Positions 51,768 to 62,405 of a stretch of 64,000 bases of DNA are shown one piece after another. The position numbers were made by a program, and so were the translations under genes. This stretch comes from Rutidosis leptorrhynchoides (Eukaryota; Streptophyta; Magnoliopsida; Asterales; Asteraceae): contig NC_092336.1 in assembly GCF_046630445.1 (NCBI RefSeq), forward strand, positions 205,687,001 through 205,751,000. Reading direction: 5' to 3'. The notes below the pieces were generated by a model. It made no database searches. It saw nothing but the letters and a program-made list of their open reading frames with translations, and had not been told where the DNA came from. Within the stretch, counting starts at the first letter, position 1, and every line of letters starts with the position of its first letter.

Positions 51768-52331
51768 TATGCCTGGCAAACGGGTCAGGTCGGGTCTATT
51801 TGGGTAACGGGTCAATATGATTTTGGGTTGAAATGGGTCATAGGTCAAACGGGTCAATTTTTTAAACGGGTCAAAATGGGTCAGGTTGGGTCGGTTTGGG
51901 TAACGGGTCGAAACGGGTCACAGGTCAGTTGGGTCAAATGGGTTACATCGCTTTTTTTACATTTATTACATTATTTTAGTTATTATTATTTATATTTATT
52001 ATATTTACATAAGAACTATTAATAAACATAATAAATGATATAACCATAAATGCTTTCATAAACTTTTGACGGATGAAACTTTTTGTGCTCGACCCATTTG
52101 ACCCGTTCACAAAATCCATTTGACCCATTTCTATTTATTGATTTTTGAGTATTGATACCCATTAGACCCGTTCCTTCAGTTTTTTTATAGGACTCAGTAG
52201 GTTGGAGAGAAACACATTTAGATCTTTTTTTAAGTTTTAATTTACATTTTTAGGCTTAATTTTTTTCAAGACCCGATTAACCTGAAAACTTAACCCATTT
52301 GACCCGAATTTAAGTGTATGGGCTAGGTCTA
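51768..52331. mobile_element. hAT-like MITE, 564 bp, with 8-bp duplication
   Basis: CCCACAAG at 51760-51767 and 52332-52339 flanks the element exactly; 8 bp is the hAT target length. Ends TATGCCTGGC and (inverted) TAGACCTAGC match at 7 of 10. The left arm repeats ACGGGTC/TGGGTCA words and the right arm their inverse (TTTGACCCGT), giving a long imperfect inverted repeat. No coding. Confidence 0.72.
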
Positions 52332-52339
52332 CCCACAAG

Positions 52340-53849
52340 TAATGATCTAAACTAATTCCGACTTTTAGCCCAGGTAGACATCTCGTACTGTTCAACGACA
52401 CACGCGCCATTTGTATGCGAGTGGACTCGCAACAAACACCTTTTTTAAGCCACCTGCGTTCGGAAAGTAAAAGCCAAATTTGCACTGGAAGGCAATCACT
52501 TGTCAATTTGTCATCCTTCAGTTTTTGTTGTTTCATGTTCGCCGCTCGAAACGACATACGTAACTGCGTTTTAAACCAACACGCTCTCTCTTTGCATGTT
52601 TTGAGGTTAGGGTTTCTGTTCTACTCATTCCTTTAATTTTTCTCTGTAATTGATTATGTCATGTAAATCTAATTTATGTGTGATATATGTATTATGCTGT
52701 TAATTGAAATTAGGATGCATTTTAGTTGCTGCATGTATTTAATTACTATTAACTAATATATATCAGGGATCTTGTAAAGGCTCATTCCAATTGTTTTAGT
52801 TTTTTAATTTATTTAAATTTAATCTTCAATTCCAAATGATGTGTGTGTATAAATATTATGATTCGATGCTTGTATGTTTGTATGATTTAGGCGGTTAATT
52901 TATGTACTAGGTCTTGGATTAAACCAAAAAAAGGTGAATTTGTTAACGTTTTAAAGATAATTATTATTGTGTAGTGTGCGTTGAATGCCATGTGATTAAA
53001 GCAAACGTTGAAGTTTTGATTGAATACTTGTACTTTTTTGTGTCCAACAATCCAAAATTGGATCACAACTATGCCAATATGGTGGACAAATACAGCAACT
53101 GACCTGCAGCTGAGGTTAATAAAGAATTAACGATTAACGATTAATACATGATTCTGCATGTTTTATTTCTCTTGAAGCAGTCAGGAAAAGTAACCATGTA
53201 ATGTTGTATATAGTAATACTGGTTAGATAATTGTCTAGATGCATAGGAGTACCAATTTGATCACCGCCAAATTCTGACATAGTCGAATTTAAGACAATGG
53301 GTTTGTTTGGCAAAACTAGTTGGTAGCTGGTAGCTTTTAGCTGATTGCCGGTAGCTTTTAGCTGCTAGATTGTAGCTGGTAGCTTTTATCTTTTTATATG
53401 TATTTAGGTGTTTGACAGGGTAGCTGAAGTCTGAAACTGTTAAAATAAATAGTAAAATGACAAAAACTAGGAGCTTTTTCTCAAACGCTAGTTCAATTAG
53501 CTTTTAGCCTTTTCACTTCTTCAAAAAGCTTTAAGCACTTGTAACCAAACAGAGCTTTTTTACTTGATAGGAGTTTTTTTCGTAAAAACTAAAAGTTAAA
53601 AGCTCCAAAAAGCTTGTTGCCAAACATGCCCAATAACTGTAGTTTGCCATACAAATTTGATGCTTAAATAAATCCACAAAGCTGATATATTGTAACGAAT
53701 CAGATGATAAATTTAAAACTTCAAACTGCTATGTGACCTTTAGTGTGCCTTCCTTGTGGCTTTGGGAACTGTTGGAATGTTTAAAATATGAGATTGCGTA
53801 TGTCATAGTTTTAAAAAGTAAAAGATTTCTTATACTCATGGTTCATTAG
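52340..53849 (+). other. Promoter, 5' UTR and 5' UTR intron of the MYB-CC gene
   Basis: The coding exon is preceded by TTCATTAG at 53842-53849, a splice acceptor, and there is no in-frame ATG between it and the start at 53871, so a non-coding first exon should lie upstream, probably within about 52400-52660. The donor is not resolved. The presumed intron contains the MITE at 53299-53631. ORFs here are chance. Confidence 0.5.
53299..53631. mobile_element. MITE, 333 bp, in the 5' UTR intron
   Basis: Left end GGGTTTGTTTGGCAA and inverted right end GGGCATGTTTGGCAA match at 13 of 15. Flanks AAT (53296-53298 and 53632-53634) give a 3-bp duplication, which fits PIF/Harbinger-type better than hAT; the family is not certain. 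Inside, TAGCTGGTAGCTTTTAGCT words repeat at one side with inverse AGCTTTTAG words at the other. Confidence 0.65.
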
Positions 53850-53870
53850 GTGCAAGGAAAATTAGTAACC

Positions 53871-56800
53871 ATGGATGCACAATCTGCTTTGTCCTTTCAA
53901 AGATCAGGTGCAAGACACCTTAGCAACCATGGAGTCACTGGTGCTCGATCTTCCCCTTTGGAAGAGACGTATTTTAAGTTTCCGGACCCTCAACAAAAAT
54001 TCACTAATGGGACTGTGGGCCCCATTTTTTCTTCGTCTTCAGGGGTGTCTTCAGATCTTCATTATTCTTCTGTTACAACTCGCGAAAAGCATTCAGAATT
54101 TTCACCTTTCGTATCCCAATCTTCATTACTTCTTCAATCTACAGCATCAAGCCAGTATATTAAAGAAAACAATAATAATAGTTCATGGTGTACAGATTCA
54201 CTCCCTGATTTTCTTGATTATCCACAAAATACCCTTATCCAAACTAGTAATGTAGAACATAGTATCATGCCATCTGAGGATCTTGGTAAACAAAATGATT
54301 GGCAAGATTGGGCTGATCAGCTCATTACTGAAGACGACGCGTTGACTCATGATTGGAATGAGATATTAATTGATACCAATGTTGTTGATCCAGAGCCAAA
54401 GGTATGTTGAACTTTTGGTCACTGTATTTTTATTGTTTATGCTATTCTAGTTTATGAGTTGTATATGATATATTATTTTAGATGGCATATCATATGGGGA
54501 AGTCATCTACTAATTCATTGCAAATACAACCAATTGTTCCGTTATCAACTGGAGAACTCTGTATTACAACAACCCCATCACCTTCTGCAAGCAGCTCCCA
54601 GTCGAAACCAAGAATGCGTTGGACTCCAGAACTTCACGAAGCCTTTGTGGAGGCTGTCAACAAATTGGGTGGCAGCGAAAGTAGGTCATTTTACCCTTTT
54701 TGTCGTGTTTATTGACGATTTATATACCCTTTAACCATAAGTTAGAGGTGTATAAATGGGCGGGTCATGCAAGTTGTGTCAGTACAGGTTATATTGGATA
54801 ATGCTCGAAAAGGTTCGGGTTGGGTTGATTGTAAACTTATTTTGTCCAAGTTTATTATATAGTTAGTGCATCAATTAGTCTTACTGAAATTATATTACTT
54901 AAATACTCATTATTATATAAAAGGTAGAAGGTTTTTCCTTGTTCGGGCTACCCGGGAGGGCGAGTAATCCAACCCCATACTCCGATGTACGCAGCAGGAT
55001 TACTTCCTGGCTGTTTTCAACCCATCCTTGGCACCACTAAATATTCGTCCTAGAAAGGATAAATAAATATGATTAGGATAAATACTCATTATATATATCT
55101 GTATTTCAAAATAAAATAATTCGGATAAAATTAAATACTCATTATTATACATTTCTCCTTAAATACTCCTTATTATATTTTTCTCTATTTCAAAATAAAA
55201 TAATTCGGATAAAATGAAATACTCCTTATTATATATTTCTCCTTAAATACTCATTATATATTTCTCTATTTCAAAATAAAATAATTAGGATAAATATACA
55301 CTTTGGACAACTAATGATGTGTTCAACGTTACACTTTATAGCTTCTTATATGCATCAGTAAATATGTATCTGCAGAGGCTACCCCAAAAGGCGTACTGAA
55401 GCAAATGAAAGTTGACGGACTAACGATATATCACGTAAAGAGTCACCTACAGGTGCATTTATGGTACTTCTCGGTTGATGCATGTTAGATATGTTAAGAA
55501 AATGTGTTTCTTCATTCAGTGCAGAATTGTTTTTTGTTTTTGTAGAAGTATCGGACAGCTCGATATAAACCTGAGCCGTCATCAGAAGGTAAACAATATA
55601 GGCCCGCTTTTTCACTTTTGCTTGTAGGTGTCTAAAACAGTATATTGATTTGAAAACATCGATATATATTAGCAGCTGCAACTATATGAGGATGTTTACT
55701 AATCACATATTGATCGATGACTTATTGCAGGACCTTCAGAGAAAAAAACTTCCGTAGAAGATTTCTCTTCTTTGAAGTTGAAAACGTAAGTCAAAATTGA
55801 TTAATTACATGTAAACTTTGTTTTTACTTTTGTCTGTATATCGTTAGCAAATATATAGTGCCGTTTATCAAATGTTGCATTCCTTAAAGTTCCACTTGTT
55901 GCCTCATCCAAGCTAATTTCATTCTGCTGATTGCCTTCTATTAACTGACGTATTCAGTTGAAATGTCCTTTGCTCCTATGATGCAACTTTGTTTTGGTAG
56001 TCATAGATTTCCGGTGCCAATTTCAACCCCCATTTAGTCACTTATGTATCAGTGGCTTAATATGGGTTATGTTTAATCCCAAATGGGTCAAATGGGAATA
56101 TAACCTCTTGGAGCTTTATAAAAACATAACACTACTACTGTAGCAATCCTATTTGTAGTTGTTTTTAACGCATTAATTGTTTGTAGCTTTTAGTTTCAGA
56201 GGGTTAAATTACTCTATAAATACCATTTCAATAGAAAACCTTTTTTACTTTTGCCTCATTATCTATGGAAAGCGTGCCACCTTACCAAGGAACGTGTCAA
56301 TAATTTAACTTTAAGTACCTATGCCGTTCCCTATAGCCTTCTTTATTCACATCTGGTTTGTAACGTGATGACTCCTCGTCCTTAATAATTCGATTTGCAT
56401 ATAACAGGGGTTTGGAGATCACTGAAGCATTACGATTACAGATGGAAGTTCAGAAAAAGTTACATGAGCAACTCGAGGTATAGTTTACTATATGATGAAT
56501 AAAAATTTTCACTTGTACAATCATATTACTATGGTCCCCAAAAGTGTACCCATGGATAACAGAAATAAAAATGGTTACGGTCAAACTGGATTGGATCAAG
56601 GCTGGCTTTTGACCCAACAACACTTGATTATCCTTTTTTCGTTAATTTTATAAATAAATTAGATTAAAATTATATTGTTTTTCTTTCGAAAAGAGACCTT
56701 GAGTTCCTCTGATTCGCTTTCTGTTTGGTTGAGTGTTTTTATTTAACTGATCGACCTGAAAAATATAGTCCAAATTGACCTGTTTTCACATAAATGGGTC

Positions 56801-57132
56801 GAAACTGCTCGTTCTCCTTTTAAGTTTATTGAATAGGATGAGTATCAAATAACTTTACTTTCCTTTACGTCTTTGTGTAGATCCAAAGAAACCTACAGCT
56901 GAGAATAGAAGAACAAGGAAGATACCTTCAAGAGATGTTCGAGAAGCAATGCAAGTCAGGAATCGACAAGTTCAAGGTTCCAGATTCTCCTGCAAAAACC
57001 GAGCTAGTATCCTCGCAGGCTAACCTAAATGAACCCGTTTCAGACCCAGTGGTTGGACCATCTGAAGAAGGTCCCAGCAAGTTAGGACCCTCTGATTCTT
57101 ACCCCACTAAGCGAGCAAAAGTGAATGAGTAA
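53871..57132 (+). CDS. PHR1/PHL-type MYB-CC transcription factor, seven coding exons
   Basis: Exons: 53871-54401, 54482-54680, 55376-55452, 55546-55588, 55731-55785, 56408-56477, 56881-57132; every intron is GT-AG and the phases join to 408 codons plus a stop. The protein has a Ser/Asn-rich N-terminal part with an acidic [11 protein letters not shown] stretch, a GARP/MYB-like DNA-binding domain at about 219-276 ([12 protein letters not shown], then SHLQKYR at 266-272), and the MYB-CC coiled coil at about 303-350 ([21 protein letters not shown]). This domain pair defines the PHR1 family, nuclear dimeric factors that bind GNATATNC sites and control phosphate-starvation genes (family knowledge). 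The length is close to Arabidopsis PHR1/PHL1; the exact orthologue is not assigned. The start is the first ATG after the splice acceptor at 53849. Introns contain small repeats and MITE-like fragments. Confidence 0.93.
54740..55060. repeat. Intron 2 repeat fragments
   Basis: 54748-54830 has the GGGCGGGTCA/GGTTCGGGTTGGGTT wording of hAT-type MITEs. 54935-55055 contains a GC-richer stretch (TGTTCGGGCTACCCGGGAGG) that looks like a short dispersed element, possibly a SINE piece. Neither has defined ends. Confidence 0.35.
55079..55297. repeat. Imperfect tandem repeat in intron 2
   Basis: Three to four copies of a unit built from AAATACTCATTATTATAT, TTCTCTATTTCAAAATAAAA and TAATTCGGATAAA, with shortened versions between them. 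Confidence 0.6.
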
Positions 57133-57772
57133 AAAACCAATATAATCCTGACTATCTATCTTGAATTTCTATATGGGATTGAAGGCTTTAAGTTGACTAG
57201 AGATTAAAGTCTTGAACTTTTTTGAATTTATAATTGGTTCCTTTTAAATAGAATCTTTTTAATAAAACCCTAAATCAGAAGATAGTGTTCCTGAATCCTG
57301 ATGTAGTTTGGAATCGCCCCTTAGAAATAGTTAGTTTAGTTAGGAGTATTATTTTAATTGTAGTATTAATTATAATTACTATTACTATGGTTTCATTTCA
57401 TCCTCTATAAAAGAGGAATTCTATGTTATTTACCAAAGCTGCACCTACACTTGGTCCAGAGTGCATTGCTTGGTTGTACTGTACATATGTATTACCCTTT
57501 TAAACTTATGAAATCATGAATTTGAGTTTCCAGATATGTTGACTTTTTAGGGCTCTTGTTAGTAATCAGATCAGACATTTCAGAGAAGCTGCAAGGCTGC
57601 TGTTGAGGTAATACTTGGGGATGTTGATGGAAAGATGAAACATACAAGCACAAGGAGTATAAAACATTAAATTTTAAAATTTTTATTTAAAACATGAGGC
57701 TAAAATAAAACAATATACTTCCAGTTTTAGACTACTTACTCATCTGTACAAATGATGTATAATGTGTTCTGA
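57133..57772. other. Intergenic region between convergent genes
   Basis: Holds the 3' UTR of the MYB-CC gene (AATAAAA-type signal near 57261) and, from the right, the 3' UTR of the receptor kinase. No further gene is seen. Confidence 0.55.
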
Positions 57773-60700
57773 TTACTGCTCAATTTTAGTTTGGCTTGGA
57801 GACTTAATTAGCCTGGGTTGAGTACTGGCTGATAATTCTTGCACAACGGCTCGCATAGAAGGTCTTGAATCTGGTACCGTACAAGTACATTTCCGAGCAA
57901 CATTCAGTACAAGTAGCACTTGTTGGGTGATGCTGTCCATCGGAGGCGAAAGCCTACTGTCAAGAATATCTTTCAACAATAGAACTTGGTCGTTTTGAGA
58001 GGTCAACGTTGTGTTCGAAGATTGTAGAGTCTTTAGAAGCTCCCCCGGATGTTTTCCCATCATAATCTCAAACGTTACGACTCCAAAGCTATAAACATCA
58101 CATTTCTCTGTAACCTTCATCGTCAACGCAAGTTCTGAAACATAAAGACATAAATAGCTTATTTTAGTAAAACAAATGTACGAGCCGATGATTCCAGTCT
58201 TTCCACAAAGCGGGTAGCCGCCTTGGGATTAGTCGCCTCGCAAAACATGTCAGATATCCACATGAATTAAAGAAAATAAAGTAAACATGTTCGAGTTATA
58301 CCAAAAGTAGACATATTATCGAAAAATAAATACCTGGTGCCATATAACCATATGATCCAGCGACTCCGGTCCAGTTACTCGAGTCCGGGTTCAACAACTT
58401 GGCGGTCCCAAAATCCGACAACCGAGGAACCATATCAGACTCGAGTAAAATATTGTTTATTGAGACATCACGATGTACAATCGCCGGAACACAATCATGG
58501 TGCAAGTAGGCTAACGCGTGTGCTACACCTTGGACGATATTAACCCTTGTATTCCAATCTAATTCCGATTTCACCTTTTCGCCATAAAGTACATTTCCCA
58601 AACTACCCTTCTCCATATATTCATACACCAAGTATTTCCCGCCTTCCCTACCACAATACCCATAGAGTTTGATAATATTCCGGTGCCTAACTTCCGTCAA
58701 GGCACGTATTTCATTCTCGAAACTCCGCTTGTTCGTCTCGGAAACCTCACCCGAATCTAGCACATTCATTCGTTTCACCGCCACAATTTGGCCGATCGAT
58801 AACTTGGCTTTGTACACACTCCCAAATCCTCCTTTTCCTATACAATACGTCTCGTTGAAGTTTCCGGTAGCCTTAACAATATCTCCGAACGTAAACTTGC
58901 CCTCTCGTTCCCATATAACCAATCCCGAGCTCCCCATTGTGGTTGCACTCGTGATCTCTTCGTCAACAAGGTTCGATCGTCTTCTAGTAACAACACAAAA
59001 CACAGCAATACTCATTGCTATCAACACGAAACTGATCGCAGGAACAAGGATCGCGAAAAGTAGCTTTTTGTCACTAGATTTCTTCTTTTTCTCGTCGTCA
59101 TTACAAGAAGATAATCCCTTTTCAGTACCACATAGATCACGATTTCCTGTAAACGAGCTAGCAGGCGCTTGTTTGAACACACCTTCATTCGGTATTGATC
59201 CTGACAAATCATTGTACGAAAGATCGATCGATTGTAAACTAATCATTCCGGTCGCTAAATCTTGACTAATTCGGCCCGAGAAATTGTTGTGTGAAAGGTT
59301 TAAGTTTTGGAGATTGTTCAATTTCGATAGATCTTGCGGGATATTACCAGATAACAAATTGTTGCTTAGATCAAGCATATACTGTAATCGACCCAAATTT
59401 CCGATTTGAAATGGTACTTCACCTGATAAACCATTGTTGCTCAAGTTTAAGCTTGATAAACTTACACAATTTCCAATTGTTACTGGTATGTTTCCAGATA
59501 GATTATTCGAAGATAAATCGAGCACTTGGAGTTTAGTTAAATCGCCTAAACTTTCAGGTATTCGTCCAGTTAACTGATTGTTGGTTAAATTCAGATTGAA
59601 CAAATTGGTTAGCTTACCCAATTCGTTTGGTATTTCGCCCGTTATCTGGTTCGATTCGAGCCTTAGTACGCTTAACCGTTGTAACTCTCCAAGCTCCGAA
59701 GGAATTGTCCCCGAAATTTTGTTTTTTTCCATTTGTAGATTCGTTAAGTTCGTTAACTTTCCTAATTCGGGACTGATTTCACCTGAAAACTGATTATCAC
59801 TGAGGTTAATGTACGTAAGATTCGGGTGAAAACCAAATGCTAACGAAATGTCTCCAGATAATTTGTTTCCATCGAGTCTGATCCGGCTTAGATTCGTGCA
59901 GTTTCTTAAACAATCGGGTAACGATCCCGTTAAGTTGTTACCGTTAACTGTGAACTGATCAAACTGAAAACCAGAACAAATTTCGGAAGGTAATTCGCCC
60001 GAAAAGCTATTGTTTGAAAAGCTAACATTTGTTAACAACAGATTGTTCTTGCCTAAATCAGCAGGTATACGACCCGTTAATTCGTTGCTAAAAACCGAGA
60101 GAACCGTTAAGTTATAAAGGTTGGAGATAGTATCAGGTAACTCTCCTGTTAAACTGTTGGTATTGATGTCGAATTTAGTCAACAAAGTCAAGTTTCCAAT
60201 CGAAGGTGGAATCGTTCCGTTGAAGTTATTCGAAAAAAGCTGCAATGCTTGAAGGTTGATTAAGTTTCCAATTGTAGATGGTATTGAACCTGAAAACTGA
60301 TTATCTGAAACATCTAGACTTTGAAGAAACAACAAGTTTCCGATTTCTAACGGAATGGGACCCGCGAAGCTATTGTTGTACAAAAAGAGGACTTGGAGGT
60401 TTGACAAGAGGCCGATTTCGGGTGGGATTGTTCCGTTGAAAAGATTGTTTTGAACTTGTAACGAGACTAATTCGGTCCAATTCGCTATAAAATGTGACAA
60501 TATTTCACCCGAAAAGTTATTTTCTGAAATACCAAGATCAGAAATTTTGGTGAGATTTGATAATGACAATGGTAACTGGCCGGAAAACGAGTTTCCGGCC
60601 AGTGCCAAGAATGTGAGATTAGAACATAATCCGAGCTCGAAAGGAATCGAAGAATTGAGTTGATTCGAGTGAAGATCAAGGTACCGAAGATTTCGAAGAT

Positions 60701-61634
60701 GACCAATTGAAGATGGGATCTCCCCTTCTAGTGAATTTTCAAACAATTCAATAAGTTCAAGATTTGGCATCTTGTCTAAATCTTGCAATATTGGTCCTGA
60801 AAATTGGTTGGTACCTAGTCTAAGATCAACTAACTTTGTAAGATTGTAGAAACTTGTTGATAATTGACCTTCAAATATGTTATCAGTGAGATTAAGGTAT
60901 TCAAGGTTGACTAAATTGGTGAACAATGATTCAGGTAATGAGCCATTGAATTTGTTTATTGATAAATCAATAAAAGTCAACTTCTTGCATTTGAGGATGA
61001 ATTCAGGGAACTCATTTTCAAGTTCATTGAGATACAGATTGAGAAAAGTCAAAGATGGCATACTTGAAAAGTCAAACCAGTTAGGATTAGTTAAGTAATT
61101 CCCTCCAAGATTTAAGTACCATACCTTTTGTAGATTGCTAATTTGATAAGGAATTGCACCATTAAGATTATTATTATTAAGATTAATATATCTTAATTCT
61201 TTTAACATTCCAATCTCAATTGGGATTTCACCTTCAAATCCATTTGAGCTCAAATCTATGTACATGATGCTTGAAAGATTACCAATAGTGGAAGGGATGA
61301 AACCACTAATATCATTAGTGTTTATATCAAAATGGGTCAGATTTGGGAACAAAGAAAATTCAAAATCTGTTAATGTTCCAGATATGGATGATCCTTGAAG
61401 GTTGATCTTGGAGACAGTACCACCTTCATTGCATACAACACAAGTCCACTTGCAAAGATTTTGAATGTTTCTTGAAGACCATGAATTCAATAATGATGGT
61501 GATGATGATAGTGTGTTCTTCCATTTAATAAGTGCTTGTGCTTGTGTTGTTGAAGTTGATGTGGTGTTTAATGGTAACAAAGAAAGAATGGTGACATAAA
61601 AGAAGAGATTCAAAAGGCTTACAAATGCAGCCAT
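57773..61634 (-). CDS. LRR receptor-like kinase (MIK2/At1g35710-like), two exons
   Basis: Exon 1 is 61634-58334 and exon 2 is 58134-57773; the 199-bp intron is GT-AG and falls inside the APE motif (E1101). The protein is 1,220 residues. I start at 61634 (MAAFVSLLN), where a signal peptide begins; the open frame reaches 44 codons further up without signal features. Signal peptide ~1-30; LRR N-cap with CKWTCVVC (61-68); about 28-30 LRRs to ~830; membrane span ~858-881 followed by basic residues; kinase from ~927 with GKGGFG (933-938), Lys954, HRD (1054-1056), DFG (1074-1076) and APE (1099-1101). It is an RD kinase with all catalytic residues, so probably active. Closest in my memory to the clade annotated 'MDIS1-interacting receptor-like kinase 2-like' or At1g35710-like, plasma-membrane receptors for peptide or damage signals; the ligand is unknown. 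Confidence 0.93.
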
Positions 61635-62405
61635 ATATGAATGGCCTTTTTTAATGTTAAAAATATGATTTTTATCATAAAATTTCAAAGAGAAGAAGAT
61701 GTTGGTTGAAGAGATTGACAGAAGATAAGCATTATAAAATATTAATATGTGTGGTTGGATATGCAATATTTAGGAGAGTTGTGTCAGAATTGAATGAGTA
61801 TACCTCAGAGTTGAAAAAAATGGCGAAAAAACAATATTTTGGAGGATTTAGCATAATATAAGGATAAGCTAGCAAGTATTTTTAGTAGTCAATATATATT
61901 ATATATTAGTTTTATGAGGTTGCACGATAATTGTATATATTAGTATTCGATAATGTTGGTATTGATATTATCAAATGTATAATATAATTATAATGAAAAA
62001 ACTATGTATTACTGATAATATTTGTATCGAAAATATTATTATTGAATACTAATACACGGATTATGAGCCCATACGTTGGAACTACTTTAAACAAATAATC
62101 AATAAAACACTCCAGCTCATAACAACTACATGATTGTTAGTAGCTAAAATGTATGAGGTTTAATATTTATGTTTCATTCAATTAGTAAAATAGAGGTATT
62201 TAATTTTATATTGATTGATCATAATCATTAATCTCTTTAAAGTATACATATATATACTTATAATCCTAAAACTTTGTAAGTGAATTCCCGGTTAGTTCGG
62301 TGTTTGTTCATTTTTTATTGACTACGAGTAATTATTGAGTGCAAAATTATATATGGTAATATTGAGTAACGTGAACAATGTTTATAAAGCTAACTTGTGC
62401 CCTAA
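61635..62405. other. Upstream region of the receptor kinase gene
   Basis: AT-rich sequence between the kinase start and the Tekay-like LTR at 62406. It should hold the promoter and 5' UTR (read leftward). No gene and no clear promoter element beyond TATA-like runs such as 61895-61910. Confidence 0.45.

Noticed and set aside
61635-61766. Start of the receptor kinase at 61766
   Set aside because: The 44 additional residues show no signal peptide, whereas the ATG at 61634 is followed at once by a typical one.
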